Below are positions 8,375 through 17,799 of a stretch of DNA of 64,000 nt, in pieces; within the stretch, counting starts at the first letter, position 1, and every line of letters begins with the position of its first letter. A model generated the notes under the pieces. It did no database searches. It was not told where the DNA came from and saw nothing but the letters and a program-made list of their open reading frames with translations. The position numbers and the translations under genes are program-made. Source of the stretch: Methylobacterium pseudosasicola (GTDB lineage: Bacteria; Pseudomonadota; Alphaproteobacteria; Rhizobiales; Beijerinckiaceae); contig NZ_FOTK01000013.1 in the NCBI RefSeq assembly GCF_900114535.1, positions 83,376-147,375 of the forward strand. The letters are read 5' to 3'.

Positions 8375-9271
8375 ATGGACGCGTCCAATCCCATGACCCA
8401 AGCTGATGCCGCGCCCCGGCGCTCCGGGCGGGTCCGCCACAGCCGGCGGGTCGCCGACCGGGTGCTGCGCACCGCCTGCCTGGTCGCCACCGTGGTCGGC
8501 GCCGTTGTGCTCGGCTCGATCCTGCTGATGCTGATCATCCAGGGCATCCGCGGCTTCTCGCCGGACCTGTTCATGCACCCGACCCCGGGACCCGGCTCCG
8601 CGGGCGGCGGCATCGCCAACGCGATCCTGGGCAGCCTGGTGCTCACGGGGATCGGCATCAGCATCGCGACGCCGATCGGCGTGATGGCCGGCACCTACCT
8701 GGCTGAATACGGCCGGTTCTCCAAGATCGCCGGACTGATCCGCTTCCTCAACGACATCCTGCTCTCGGCGCCGTCCATCCTGATCGGCCTGTTCGTCTAC
8801 ACCCTGATGGTGCGGCCGATGGGGACCTATTCGGGCTGGGCCGGCGGCGTGGCGCTGGCCATCATCGCCGTGCCGGTGATCGTGCGCACCACCGAGGACA
8901 TGATGCGCCTGGTGCCGAGCACCCTGCGCGAGGCCGGGGCGGCGCTCGGCGCTCCGCCGTCAAAGGTGATCGTCAGCGTCACCTGGCGGGCGGCCTCGGC
9001 CGGCATCGTCACCGGGATCATCCTGGCGCTGGCCCGCATCGCCGGCGAGACCGCGCCGCTGCTGTTCACCGCGCTCAACAACAATTCCTGGTTCTCCCCC
9101 GACCTGATGGGCGGCGTCGCGAACCTGCCGGTGATGATCTACCAGTTCGCCCTCTCGCCCTACCCGAACTGGCAGAGCCTCGCCTGGGCTGGGGCGCTCC
9201 TGATCACGGTAACGATCCTGGTGCTGTCGATCATCGCCCGCCTCGTCATCAAGCCGCAGATGTCGCGCTAG
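8375..9271 (+). CDS. pstA: Phosphate ABC transporter permease PstA
   Basis: This is the second permease subunit of the Pst transporter. The 298-residue polytopic protein has its first membrane segment near residues 33-57. The PstA hallmark is present: [17 protein letters not shown], then a cytoplasmic loop [19 protein letters not shown] and [15 protein letters not shown]. The start at 8375 follows an AGGAGG-like sequence at the end of pstC, so translation is probably coupled. An intergenic hairpin separates it from pstB. Confidence 0.95.
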   Translation: MDASNPMTQADAAPRRSGRVRHSRRVADRVLRTACLVATVVGAVVLGSILLMLIIQGIRGFSPDLFMHPTPGPGSAGGGIANAILGSLVLTGIGISIATPIGVMAGTYLAEYGRFSKIAGLIRFLNDILLSAPSILIGLFVYTLMVRPMGTYSGWAGGVALAIIAVPVIVRTTEDMMRLVPSTLREAGAALGAPPSKVIVSVTWRAASAGIVTGIILALARIAGETAPLLFTALNNNSWFSPDLMGGVANLPVMIYQFALSPYPNWQSLAWAGALLITVTILVLSIIARLVIKPQMSR

Positions 9272-9284
9272 ACTTTTAACTTTG

Positions 9285-9327
9285 CATCATTCTTCCCGAA
9301 AGCCGGGAGACACCTTTCGGGATGATG
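9285..9327 (+). other. Stem-loop between pstA and pstB
   Basis: TCCCGAAAG (9294-9302) pairs with CTTTCGGGA (9314-9322), and the outer CATCA/TGATG bases extend the stem past a small bulge. There is no T-run. An intergenic hairpin here may stabilise or process the mRNA and allow a different dose of the PstB ATPase. No function is shown directly. Confidence 0.45.
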
Positions 9328-9355
9328 CCCTGAGACCCTTCTCGAGGACACGACG

Positions 9356-10171
9356 ATGAACGCCGCCTCCGCGATCCCGACGGTCGATCTCACCCGCAAC
9401 CACGCCGACGAGGGCGGGGCGGTCCGGATCGCCGTGAAGGGTTTGAATTTCTACTACGGCAGCTTCCACGGGCTGAAGAACGTCGACATCAACTTCCATG
9501 ACCGGCAGGTCACGGCGCTGATCGGCCCGTCCGGCTGCGGCAAGTCCACCCTGCTGCGCTGCTTCAACCGGATCTACAGCCTCTATCCGGAGCAGCGGGC
9601 CGAGGGGCAGATCCTGCTCGACGGCGAGAACGTGCTGGATCCCTCCGTCGACCTGAACGAGCTGCGCTCGCGCATCGGCATGGTCTTCCAGAAGCCGACG
9701 CCGTTCCCGATGTCGATCTACGACAACGTCGCTTTCGGGCTGCGCCTCTACGAGAAGCTGCAGAAATCCGAGCTCGACGAGCGGGTGGAGCAGTCCCTGC
9801 GCAAGGCCGCCCTCTGGGACGAGGTGAAGGACAAGCTGCGCCAGGCCGGCACCGGCCTCTCGGGCGGGCAGCAGCAGCGCCTGTGCATCGCCCGCACCGT
9901 GGCCCAGCGCCCGGAGGTGATCCTGTTCGACGAGCCGACCTCGGCGCTCGACCCGATCTCCACCGGCCGCATCGAGGAGTTGATCGAGCAGTTGCGCGAC
10001 GAGTTCACCATCGTGATCGTCACGCACAACATGCAGCAGGCGGCGCGGATCTCGCAGTTCACCGCCTTCATGTATCTCGGTGAATTGATCGAGTTCGGCC
10101 CCACGAACCGGATGTTCATGAATCCGGTCGAGCAACGCACACAGGATTACATCACTGGCCGGTTCGGTTAA
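9356..10171 (+). CDS. pstB: Phosphate ABC transporter ATP-binding protein PstB
   Basis: PstB is the ATPase that powers phosphate import and passes the uptake signal to PhoU. The 271-residue protein has Walker A at 57-64 (GPSGCGKS). The PstB-specific [18 protein letters not shown], the ABC signature ([13 protein letters not shown]), Walker B ([13 protein letters not shown]) and the switch histidine ([16 protein letters not shown]) follow. The ribosome binding site GAGGA lies upstream of ATG. It follows pstA after a stem-loop. Confidence 0.97.
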   Translation: MNAASAIPTVDLTRNHADEGGAVRIAVKGLNFYYGSFHGLKNVDINFHDRQVTALIGPSGCGKSTLLRCFNRIYSLYPEQRAEGQILLDGENVLDPSVDLNELRSRIGMVFQKPTPFPMSIYDNVAFGLRLYEKLQKSELDERVEQSLRKAALWDEVKDKLRQAGTGLSGGQQQRLCIARTVAQRPEVILFDEPTSALDPISTGRIEELIEQLRDEFTIVIVTHNMQQAARISQFTAFMYLGELIEFGPTNRMFMNPVEQRTQDYITGRFG

Positions 10172-10499
10172 ATTTTGGTTGAAGCTTTCTCTGTAGAGCC
10201 GAATACCGCTTCGGCGTTCGTTCGTACGCCGGCTACAAGACGCGGGGCTGTGCCCGATCGCAAGATCCTCGGGCTCAGCTTCGGAACATGCTGCCTTGGT
10301 CCGGGAACATCGATGTCGTCCGGCGGTTTCTCGTCGCGTATCGAATCCGAAAAGCCGGACTTTACCTCTCCGCATCATGTTCTAGACTGTACAAGGGACT
10401 GGGTACCGAGGCACACGCCTCGGTCTCCGTGACCAAAACGGCGGGTTTCCGCCAGACCTCGCGGATCAAGGTTTGCGGGACGCCATCGAAGGATCGACC
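10172..10499. other. Non-coding region between pstB and phoU
   Basis: This stretch of 328 bases holds no convincing gene. It contains a TTAA-N7-TTGA element at 10168-10182 overlapping the pstB stop (one mismatch from a CtrA box) and a compact hairpin at 10405-10424. I could not find a clear Pho box. It may hold a separate promoter for phoU-phoB. Confidence 0.5.
10405..10424 (+). other. Stem-loop upstream of phoU
   Basis: ACCGAGGC and GCCTCGGT form a perfect 8-bp stem with an ACAC loop, about 75 bases before the phoU start. No T-run follows, so it is unlikely to be a full terminator. It could be a leader structure or a processing site. Confidence 0.4.
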
Positions 10500-11222
10500 A
10501 TGCCCGGCCATATCGTCAGCTCCTACGACACCGACCTGGATGACCTGCGTCGCTCGATCTCCGAGATGGGCGGCGTTGCCGAGAAGATGGCCACCGAGGC
10601 GACCGACGCCCTGGTCCGCCGGGACGACACCCTCGCCCAGGCGGTGATCCTCGCCGACAAGCGCCTCGACGCGCTCCAGCGCGAAATCGAGGAGCGGGCC
10701 GTGCTGCTCATTGCCCGGCGCCAGCCCCTGGCGATCGACCTGCGCGAGACCATCTCGGCGATCCGCGTCTCCGGCGACTTGGAGCGGATCGGGGATCTCG
10801 CCAAGAACGTCGCCAAGCGCGTCGTGGCCATCTCCGATCAGGCCCCCGCCCAGAAGATCGTGCTCGGCGTGCGCCACATGAGCGACCTCGCGGAGGCCCA
10901 GCTCAAGGACATCCTCGACGCCTATGCCAGCAGCGACGTCAAGGCGGCCTACGATGTCTGGGAACGCGACGGCGAGATCGACGCCCTGTACAATTCGCTG
11001 TTCCGCGAACTCCTGACCTACATGATGGAGGATCCGCGCAACATCTCGTTCTGCACGCATCTGCTGTTCTGTGCCAAGAACGTCGAGCGGATCGGCGACC
11101 ACACCACCAACATCGCCGAGACGATCCACTACCTCGTCACCGGCGAGACCCTGGCCGGCGAGCGGCCGAAGAACGATGCGTCGAACTACGCGACGGTCGG
11201 CCCCGCCGCCACGGCCCCCTGA
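10500..11222 (+). CDS. phoU: Phosphate signalling regulator PhoU
   Basis: PhoU couples the Pst transporter to the PhoR/PhoB two-component system and represses the regulon when phosphate is plentiful. The 240-residue product is all-helical with the two PhoU repeats. The metal-binding E/DxxxD-type motifs are seen in SGDLERIGDLAKNVAKR and CAKNVERIGDHTTNIAE. The ATG at 10500 is preferred over the upstream in-frame ATG at 10473. It has GAAGGA seven bases upstream and gives the usual N-terminus (MPGHIVSSYD). phoB follows. Confidence 0.95.
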   Translation: MPGHIVSSYDTDLDDLRRSISEMGGVAEKMATEATDALVRRDDTLAQAVILADKRLDALQREIEERAVLLIARRQPLAIDLRETISAIRVSGDLERIGDLAKNVAKRVVAISDQAPAQKIVLGVRHMSDLAEAQLKDILDAYASSDVKAAYDVWERDGEIDALYNSLFRELLTYMMEDPRNISFCTHLLFCAKNVERIGDHTTNIAETIHYLVTGETLAGERPKNDASNYATVGPAATAP

Positions 11223-11390
11223 GGCGCGGCGCGCTGCGATCGGCGCAGTGCGCAATCCGCCTGTGGGACAGAGGCAGATTGAGGGTGCGGGCGGGTTGAG
11301 GGAGCGCGGCGACTGCCGCACCATCGCCTTGCCCAAGCTCTCTGGCGCGGGCGGGCCGTCCGGTGCCGTCTACGGAACAGGTTATCGAAC

Positions 11391-12092
11391 GTGAGCATGC
11401 AAGTCCTGATCGTCGAGGACGAGGAGGCCCTGACCACCCTGCTGCGCTACAACCTCGAGGCCGAGGGCTTCTTGGTGGACTCGGCCTCACGCGGTGACGA
11501 TGCGGAGCTGCTCCTGGCCGAGCGCACGCCCGATCTCGTCCTGCTCGACTGGATGCTGCCGGGCCTCTCGGGGATCGAACTGTGCCGCCGCATTCGCGCC
11601 CGGCGCGAGACCGAGCGGCTGCCGGTGATCATGCTCACCGCCCGGGGCGAGGAGGGCGATCGCGTCCGCGGCCTCGGCACCGGGGCCGACGATTACATCG
11701 TCAAGCCGTTCTCGGTTCCGGAACTGCTCGCCCGGGTCCGGGCGCTGCTGCGCCGGGCCAAGCCGGCCCATGTCGCGGACCGGCTGGCGGCCGGCGATAT
11801 CGAGCTCGACCGCACCGGCCACCGGGTCCGCCGTGCCGGCGAGGAGCTTCATCTCGGCCCGACCGAGTTCCGCCTGCTCGAATTCCTGATGCTGGCGCCT
11901 GGCCGGGTCTTCTCCCGCGAGCAGTTGCTCGACGGGGTCTGGGGCCACGACGTCTATATCGACGAGCGCACCGTGGACGTGCATGTCGGGCGCTTGCGCA
12001 AGGCGCTCAACGCGCCGCGGCAGGCCGATCCGATTCGCACCGTGCGCGGCTCGGGCTACGCCTTCGACGAGACGTTCTCGCTGGAGGCCTAG
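11391..12092 (+). CDS. phoB: Phosphate regulon response regulator PhoB
   Basis: This is an OmpR-family response regulator that activates phosphate-starvation genes. The 233-residue protein has a receiver domain (acidic pocket E9, D10, E11; phospho-acceptor D53 in LLDWMLPGLSG; conserved Lys in YIVKPFS). A winged-helix DNA-binding domain follows (HLGPTEFRLLEFLM; ERTVDVHVGRLRKAL; IRTVRGSGYAF). It starts at GTG 11391, with an ATG two codons later as an alternative. The sensor kinase gene phoR, often adjacent to phoB, is absent here. Confidence 0.95.
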   Translation: MSMQVLIVEDEEALTTLLRYNLEAEGFLVDSASRGDDAELLLAERTPDLVLLDWMLPGLSGIELCRRIRARRETERLPVIMLTARGEEGDRVRGLGTGADDYIVKPFSVPELLARVRALLRRAKPAHVADRLAAGDIELDRTGHRVRRAGEELHLGPTEFRLLEFLMLAPGRVFSREQLLDGVWGHDVYIDERTVDVHVGRLRKALNAPRQADPIRTVRGSGYAFDETFSLEA

Positions 12093-12105
12093 CGCGCCGT
12101 ACCGG

Positions 12106-14256
12106 TCAGCGGGCCAGCGCCGCGCTTTTGTTCGCAGATGCCGGCACCGTCTCTAGGGCCGACAGAACCGTCCCCTCGGTGAGGATCTGCGGCAGAACCT
12201 GGGGCTCTCCCGTTCCGGTGTAGAGCAGGTACAGCGGCACGCCGCTGCGCCCGTGCTTCTCCAGCAAGCGGGTGATCTCGGGGTTCTGGTTGGTCCAGTC
12301 GCCCTTCAGGTAGGTGACGCCCCGGTCCGTCATCGCGGTCCGCACCGCCTTGGTCGAGAGCGAGGTCGTCTCGTTGACCGCGCAGGTGATGCACCAAGCC
12401 GCAGTCATGTTCACAAAAACCGGCCGGCGCTCGTTCACCAGCGCGTCGAGGCGGGCCTGGGTGAACGGCTCGATGCCGTTGGTGACCGCCTGGGCCGGGG
12501 CACCTGCCCGGTCGCGGTCGAGGCTCAGCGTGAGGGCGGCGACGGCCAGGATGGTCACCAGCGCCAGCCCCTGGACGACCCGCCCGACCCGCGGGGTGGC
12601 GGCGCGCCCGTGCTCCCAGGCCCAGGCGGCGAAGCCCACTAGCACGAGACCGATCAGGCCGGCGAGCAGCCCCTGCGGGCCGACCTGCTGCGCCAGGACC
12701 CAGACCAGCCACGCCACCGTGGCGTAGACCGGGAAGGCCAGGACCTGCTTCAGGGTCTCCATCCAGGCACCCGGACGCGGCAGAGCCCGCAGGGCCGGTG
12801 GCCACAGGGTGAGCGCCAGAAAGGGCAGGGCGAGGCCGAGCCCGAGGCTCGCGAACACCGCGAGCGCGACACCGGCGCTCTGGGTCAGGGCAAAACCCAC
12901 CGCCGAGCCCATGAACGGCGCCGTGCAGGGGGTCGCCACCAGGGTGGCGAGCACGCCCGTGAAGAACGAGCCGCTGAGCCCCGAGCGCCGGGCGAGCCCG
13001 TCCCCGATCCCGGCGAGCCGCCCGCCGAGATGAACCACGCCGGACAGGCTCAGGCCCATCGCCAGGAGTAGATAGGCGAGCCCGGCCACCACGGCGGGCG
13101 ATTGCAGCTGAAAACCCCAGCCGATCGCTGCCCCGCCGCCCTTCAAGGCGAGCAGCAGGGCGGCCAGCCCGAGGAAGCTCGCTAGTACGCCGGCCGTGTA
13201 GGCGAGGCCGTGCAGCCGCACGCGGGCGGGACTCTCACCCGCGTGCCGCACGAGGCCGAGCACCTTGATCGATAGGACCGGGAAGACGCAGGGCATCAGG
13301 TTGAGAATCAGGCCGCCGAGGAAGGCGAGCCCGGCCGCGGTCGCCAGCGTCAGCGCGTCGAAGGCGGGGGCGGGCGGCGGCGTCGCCAAGGTCTCGGCCG
13401 CTACCGCCGGGGCCGGCAGCACCGGCTCGTCCCCGTACGCGAAGGCGAGGCGGTGCGTGCCGGCGTCGGTCGCCTCTTCGACGGTCAGCACGCCCGGCAG
13501 GGCGGCCGGCGCCGGCTCGGCCGGGCTGCTCCGGGCGAGCGTGAGATGCAGGCCCGATTCGTCGACCGTCATGACCTGGGCGGCGGCGTTGTCGATGGCG
13601 GTCTCAGCATAAGGGAAGAAGGACGCGCCCTTGATCGTCTCGGGCTTGAGGCCGGTGGCGGCGAAATCGAGCTGCAGCGTGTCGCCCTGGCTCGAGAGGC
13701 GCAGAGGCCAGAGCGCCGGGGCGGGCAGGGCGGCCCGGGCCCGCTCGAATAGAGCGGCCTGGCCGGCGTCAGGCCGGGGCTCGCCCACCGGCAAAGTCAG
13801 GGCGAGATCGGCGGAGCCCGGCACGCACTCGGTCTCGCAGACCAGATAGGTCAGCTTGGCCTGGATCCGCACCGGATCGGCCGGATCGAGGCTCGGCGGC
13901 GGCGTCACCGGCACGAGCAGCGTGACCTCGCCCTCGTAGCCGTAATTCATCAGCGTCGCGATCGCGATGCGCTCAGGGGCCGGCCACCGGATCGCGCCGG
14001 CGTTGAAGCCGGCCGGCAGGGTCCAGGTCACCTCCGGCGGCAGGCCGGAATCGCCCGGATTGCGCCAATAGACGTGCCAGCCCGGCTTCACCTGCATCCG
14101 CACCGCCAGCGTGAACGGCTGCGCGCCCGCCACTGCCACCGGCTCGGCCACGAGGCTCACTTGCACGAGGTCGGGCGGCGTGCGGAAGCCCTGGGCCGAC
14201 GCGGCCGACTGGCTCGCGGCGAGCATCAGGAGCAGGAAGGCGAGGCGGCGGATCAT
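12106..14256 (-). CDS. Protein-disulfide reductase, DsbD/ScsB type
   Basis: This is a membrane protein that carries electrons from cytoplasmic thioredoxin to periplasmic thiol proteins. The 716-residue product has a signal peptide (MIRRLAFLLLMLAASQSAAS) and a large N-terminal periplasmic domain with two Cys (YLVCETECVPGSADL). A central DsbD-type membrane domain follows (FLGGLILNLMPCVFPVLSIK; LATPCTAPFMGSAVGF). The C-terminal thioredoxin-like domain carries WCITC. I prefer the ATG at 14256, with GGGA upstream, over the ATG at 14292. The large N-terminal domain resembles ScsB more than classical DsbD. The gene is convergent with phoB. Confidence 0.88.
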   Translation of the reverse strand: MIRRLAFLLLMLAASQSAASAQGFRTPPDLVQVSLVAEPVAVAGAQPFTLAVRMQVKPGWHVYWRNPGDSGLPPEVTWTLPAGFNAGAIRWPAPERIAIATLMNYGYEGEVTLLVPVTPPPSLDPADPVRIQAKLTYLVCETECVPGSADLALTLPVGEPRPDAGQAALFERARAALPAPALWPLRLSSQGDTLQLDFAATGLKPETIKGASFFPYAETAIDNAAAQVMTVDESGLHLTLARSSPAEPAPAALPGVLTVEEATDAGTHRLAFAYGDEPVLPAPAVAAETLATPPPAPAFDALTLATAAGLAFLGGLILNLMPCVFPVLSIKVLGLVRHAGESPARVRLHGLAYTAGVLASFLGLAALLLALKGGGAAIGWGFQLQSPAVVAGLAYLLLAMGLSLSGVVHLGGRLAGIGDGLARRSGLSGSFFTGVLATLVATPCTAPFMGSAVGFALTQSAGVALAVFASLGLGLALPFLALTLWPPALRALPRPGAWMETLKQVLAFPVYATVAWLVWVLAQQVGPQGLLAGLIGLVLVGFAAWAWEHGRAATPRVGRVVQGLALVTILAVAALTLSLDRDRAGAPAQAVTNGIEPFTQARLDALVNERRPVFVNMTAAWCITCAVNETTSLSTKAVRTAMTDRGVTYLKGDWTNQNPEITRLLEKHGRSGVPLYLLYTGTGEPQVLPQILTEGTVLSALETVPASANKSAALAR

Positions 14257-14504
14257 GCTGTCCCTTCGCGCGCGAAGCGGTCGCGGTTTCACCCGGATGT
14301 CTTCGGGATCGGCGCGGGCTTTTCCGTGACGAGAAGACTTATAGCGCGGGGGTCCGCACCCTGTCCTCCGCCCAACACCGCAAGGCCGAGACCATGACGC
14401 CGCTGGGGTCGCTCAGCGGGGCTCGAACAGGATGAGGTAGAGAGGAACGCCCGTCGGTGATCCGCCCTCAGGTGAGCCAGCCGGTTGACCGCGGACCGGG
14501 CTGT

Positions 14505-14951
14505 CTAGAGCGCCGCCCGCGCGTCGGTTTGCAGGAAGGAGAGGGACGGATCGTAGTCGGCGGCGTGCCGCCGGTCCTGCAATTCGACGACCGCCCGGGC
14601 TATCGTTTGCATATGGACGTCGAACCCGCCTGTCGGCTCGCAAGATCTGATCTTCTGTTTGAGATTATTTTTATCAATTTGTTCGCATAAAATTCTTAAT
14701 CGCTGATGGGATATTGAGCGATAGGCCAGGGTCCAAATAGGACTTCCTCGCACTCTTCTGCCGACCATCTCATCAGCTGCGGCAGTCAAGATCGCGTGAA
14801 ACAATCCGTAGTAGGCATTCGAGAATGCACGACGCAAATCGGCTTGACGTAACGAGCCACGATCGATTTGAAGAAGAAAAGCATCTGCCTGTACGAACAG
14901 ATGTTCAGGATCAATCAGCGCCAAGTTCGTCAAGCTCGCGCTGCTCGGCAT
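14505..14951 (-). CDS. HEPN-like protein, possible toxin component
   Basis: The 148-residue protein contains LRRAFSNAYYGLFHAILTAAADE, split here as RRAFSNAYYGLFHAI and AADEMVG. This resembles the first helices of HEPN-fold proteins found in RNase toxins. A canonical R-x4-6-H near the C-terminus is not obvious; RSISHQRLRILCE is the nearest match. Much of the gene (14640-14900) is clearly poorer in GC than its neighbours (runs such as TTATTTTTATCAATTTG), a sign of horizontal acquisition. Its start overlaps the end of the gene at 14911-15204 by 41 bases, suggesting translational coupling. Toxin activity is inference. Confidence 0.65.
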   Translation of the reverse strand: MPSSASLTNLALIDPEHLFVQADAFLLQIDRGSLRQADLRRAFSNAYYGLFHAILTAAADEMVGRRVRGSPIWTLAYRSISHQRLRILCEQIDKNNLKQKIRSCEPTGGFDVHMQTIARAVVELQDRRHAADYDPSLSFLQTDARAAL

Positions 14952-15204
14952 ACTCGACGACCACGCGCAGCGTCTCGCCGGCCTTCTGCAAGGCTTTGCG
15001 CATGGCCAAGCCGGCATCGAGCAGCTTGTCGCCGTCGAGTTGGTCGATGGCGTTGTCGGAGACGATCAACTGAACGCGACGGACATCCTCGCCGTCGGAG
15101 CCTTCCATGTCGCCGAGGTGGACAGCCTGCACCAGGGCGCTGCCGAAGGACGCGTTGGCGGCCTTCTTGGCGACTTCGGCGAGATCCGGAGAACGTCGGG
15201 GCAT
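14911..15204 (-). CDS. Hypothetical protein upstream of the HEPN-like gene (possible partner)
   Basis: This is a 97-residue acidic protein (for example HLGDMEGSDGEDVRRVQL and DNAIDQLDGDKLLDAG), with a charged helical C-terminus (LRVVVEYAEQRELDELGAD). I do not recognise a family. It starts at ATG 15204 and is the upstream gene of a two-gene unit: its 3' end overlaps the HEPN-like gene by 41 bases. That architecture is common in toxin-antitoxin pairs. It does not show a clear nucleotidyltransferase (MNT) motif, the usual HEPN partner. Confidence 0.6.
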   Translation of the reverse strand: MPRRSPDLAEVAKKAANASFGSALVQAVHLGDMEGSDGEDVRRVQLIVSDNAIDQLDGDKLLDAGLAMRKALQKAGETLRVVVEYAEQRELDELGAD

Positions 15205-15335
15205 GAGCTACCACCCTTGATGATCCGGGTCGGCCAGCCCATGCGCGGATGACCAGACGCCGACTCGGAGGTCCGTTCACTCTGTAGCGCCACCTTCGCC
15301 CGCACAAGGCCGCGCCTGGAGCAACCGCTCGTCCC

Positions 15336-17168
15336 TCAATCCGCCAGCGGCGCCGTCGCGCGGTCCAGCCACGCGCGGGTTTCCGCATCGAGGTGCGGCG
15401 CGAGGGTGTCACGCACCCGGGCGTGATAGGCGTCGATCCAGGCCCGCTCCTCCGGCGCGAGCAGGTCGAAGCGGATCAGCCGCCGGTCGTAGGGGGCGAG
15501 CGTCAGGGTCTCGAAGCCGAGCATCGGGCGCTCGCCGCCGGGGATCGCGCGCGGCTCGACCAAGACGAGGTTCTCGATCCGGATGCCGTAGGCCCCGGAC
15601 GCGTAGTAGCCGGGCTCGTTCGACAGGATCATGCCGGGCTCCAGGGCCACCGTCCCGGTCTTGGCGATGCGTTGCGGCCCCTCATGGACCGACAGGAAGG
15701 CGCCGACGCCGTGGCCGGTGCCGTGGTCGAAATCGAGCCCCGCCTGCCAGAGCGGCGCACGGGCGAAGGCGTCGATCTGGGCGCCGGTGGTGCCCTTCGG
15801 GAAGACCGCTCGGGCGATGGCGATGTGCCCCTTCAGCACCCGGGTGAAGCGGTCGGCCATCTCAGCGCTGGGTTCGCCGACCGCGACCGTGCGGGTGATG
15901 TCGGTGGTGCCGTCCGGGTATTGCGCGCCGGAATCGATCAGGAACAGCTCGCCCGGCCGCACCACCCGGTCGCTGGTGCGGGTGACCCGGTAATGGACAA
16001 TCGCCCCGTTCGGGCCGGAGCCCGAGATCGTCGGGAACGACACGTCGCGCAGGTCGCCGCCGGCCGCGCGGACATCCTCCAGCGCCTCGACCGCGGCGAT
16101 CTCGCTCAGGCCCCCCGCGGCGGCGGCACCGTCGAGCCAAGCGAGGAAGCGCACGACGCTGGCGCCATCGCGGGTATGGGCGGCGCGGGCGCCTGCGATC
16201 TCGGCGGCGTTCTTGACCGCCTTCATGGCGGTGATCGGGTCCTTGCCGATATCGGCGGTCCCACCCGCGGCCTCGATCTTCTCCTTCAGGGCGACGGCGC
16301 CCGTGGCGGAATCGACCCGGACGCGCACGCCGCTGAAGGACCCGAGCCCGTCATCGAGATCGGCCCGGGTCAGGATCTCGGCCACGGGCGTCAGGGCCGC
16401 CCGCAGCGCCGGATCGATCTGGGGTGAGGACAGGAACAGCCGGGCTCGGCCCTCGCGCGGCAGGATCGCGTAGCCGAGCGCCAGGGGGGTATGGCCGACA
16501 TCCGAGCCGCGCAAATTGAACGCCCAGGCGAGGTTGTGCGGGTCCGAGGTCACCAGGGCGTCGCAGCCCCCCTCGGCTAAGGCTGCGCGGACCCGGGTGA
16601 GTTTGTCGGCAACGGTCTCGCCCGCGAAGGCTTCCGGGTGAACGACGACGGGACCTGCGGGCGGCTTCGGGCGCCCGGCCCAGACGGCATCGACGAGGTT
16701 CGGCACCGCCCGAACCGAACCGCCGGCCTTCACCGCCGCCCGCTCCAGGCGCGCGACACCGTCCGAGGTGTGCAGCCAGGGATCGTAGCCCAGCACCTGA
16801 TCGCGCTTGAGATTGTCGGCGATCCAGGCTTCCGCGGTCGATTCGGCCAGCGGAACGATGGTGACCACGCCGGTATCGACCTGCTCAGGCGCCTGCAGGG
16901 TGTAGCGGCCGTCGACGATCAGGGCCGCGGACTCCATGAGGATCACCGCCGTACCGGCCGATCCGGTGAAGCCGGTGAGCCAGGCCAGCCGCTCCGCGTC
17001 GGCGGGAACGTATTCCGACTGATGCTCGTCGGCCCGAGGCACCACGAACCCGTCGAGGGCGGTCTCGCGCAGGGCGGCGCGCAAGGCCTCGATGCGCTCG
17101 GCGCCCTTGCGGTGGCTGGGATCGTCAAAAGTCTGGAATCGGTGGCGGGGCGGACTGGGCTCTGTCAT
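15336..17168 (-). CDS. pepP: Aminopeptidase P family protein (Xaa-Pro aminopeptidase, M24B)
   Basis: This enzyme is a metallopeptidase that removes an N-terminal residue preceding proline. The 610-residue length fits the three-domain form (two creatinase-like N-terminal domains plus a pita-bread catalytic domain). Metal ligands are visible as two Asp in LIDSGAQYPDGTTDIT, His in GTGHGVGAFLSVHEG, Glu in ILSNEPGYY and Glu in IRIENLVLVE. The N-terminal domain ends near residue 150. It is a single-gene unit on the reverse strand and should be cytoplasmic: no signal peptide is visible. Confidence 0.92.
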   Translation of the reverse strand: MTEPSPPRHRFQTFDDPSHRKGAERIEALRAALRETALDGFVVPRADEHQSEYVPADAERLAWLTGFTGSAGTAVILMESAALIVDGRYTLQAPEQVDTGVVTIVPLAESTAEAWIADNLKRDQVLGYDPWLHTSDGVARLERAAVKAGGSVRAVPNLVDAVWAGRPKPPAGPVVVHPEAFAGETVADKLTRVRAALAEGGCDALVTSDPHNLAWAFNLRGSDVGHTPLALGYAILPREGRARLFLSSPQIDPALRAALTPVAEILTRADLDDGLGSFSGVRVRVDSATGAVALKEKIEAAGGTADIGKDPITAMKAVKNAAEIAGARAAHTRDGASVVRFLAWLDGAAAAGGLSEIAAVEALEDVRAAGGDLRDVSFPTISGSGPNGAIVHYRVTRTSDRVVRPGELFLIDSGAQYPDGTTDITRTVAVGEPSAEMADRFTRVLKGHIAIARAVFPKGTTGAQIDAFARAPLWQAGLDFDHGTGHGVGAFLSVHEGPQRIAKTGTVALEPGMILSNEPGYYASGAYGIRIENLVLVEPRAIPGGERPMLGFETLTLAPYDRRLIRFDLLAPEERAWIDAYHARVRDTLAPHLDAETRAWLDRATAPLAD

Positions 17169-17306
17169 GAGACAAGCCTATCGCCCGCCGGTCCCTGATC
17201 GCAACCGCATCGGATCCATCGTGAGATCCATGGACGTAGCCGTAACCTAGGGTTTAGCATCGCGGACAATCTTATCACGCCCGTTCTTTGCCCTATCTTC
17301 CCAGTC

Positions 17307-17567
17307 ATGCCACGCCGCGTCTTCTACCGGATCAGCGACAGACCAGACGGCCTCTTCGACGCCATCACCACGATCGAGCCCGACACCGAAATCCGGCGCG
17401 ACGGATTCGGATCGCTGGCGGAGGCCGAGGAATGGGTGGACGGGTTGCGGATCCTGATGGCCGCTCTGGGTGCGCCGGTGGCGCAGGAAAGCGGCTCGGC
17501 GAGCCCGGCCTCCGAAACGACACCGGAGGATGCGCTCCGGTCCGGGCAGTTGCGGACCGCGCGCTAG
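17307..17567 (+). CDS. Hypothetical protein, 86 residues
   Basis: A small protein with a coherent beta-alpha N-terminal half (MPRRVFYRISDRPDGLFDAI, then a helix around LAEAEEWVDGLRILM) and a Ser/Ala-rich, probably disordered tail. I do not recognise a named family. The codon pattern is typical of the surrounding genes and the frame runs without overlap between pepP and the RMF-like gene. These points support a real gene. It is divergent from pepP, so the two may share the 17169-17306 promoter region. Confidence 0.55.
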   Translation: MPRRVFYRISDRPDGLFDAITTIEPDTEIRRDGFGSLAEAEEWVDGLRILMAALGAPVAQESGSASPASETTPEDALRSGQLRTAR

Positions 17568-17580
17568 AAAATCCCCGCTT

Positions 17581-17769
17581 TCAGGCGTCCGCGATCGGCA
17601 GATCCCGGGCGCGGCCGGTCGGGACGCCGTCATAGCCCTCCAGCCAAGCAATGCGGGCGGGCGAAGCCGCCGGATAGGGACAGGCATCCTTGGGCCGGCC
17701 CCGAGCCCGCGCCTGCGCGCCCTCGGTGATCGGGTCGACGAGCGGATCGTGGTGCGACGGCTGGCTCAT
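17581..17769 (-). CDS. RMF/CrpP-like small protein
   Basis: The 62-residue product contains EGAQARARGRPKDACPY and ARIAWLEGYDG. This fits the ribosome modulation factor pattern (G-x-x-A-x-x-x-G, C-P-Y, W-x-x-G-Y/W). RMF-type proteins promote ribosome dimerisation in stationary phase in gammaproteobacteria; alphaproteobacterial relatives are less well understood. It sits 31 bases downstream of prmA, a ribosomal protein methyltransferase, on the same strand, so the pair could be one ribosome-related transcript. Function is inferred from the motif only. Confidence 0.7.
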   Translation of the reverse strand: MSQPSHHDPLVDPITEGAQARARGRPKDACPYPAASPARIAWLEGYDGVPTGRARDLPIADA

Positions 17770-17799
17770 GCCCGGGCAATGCGCGGGCCGGACGCCGGT

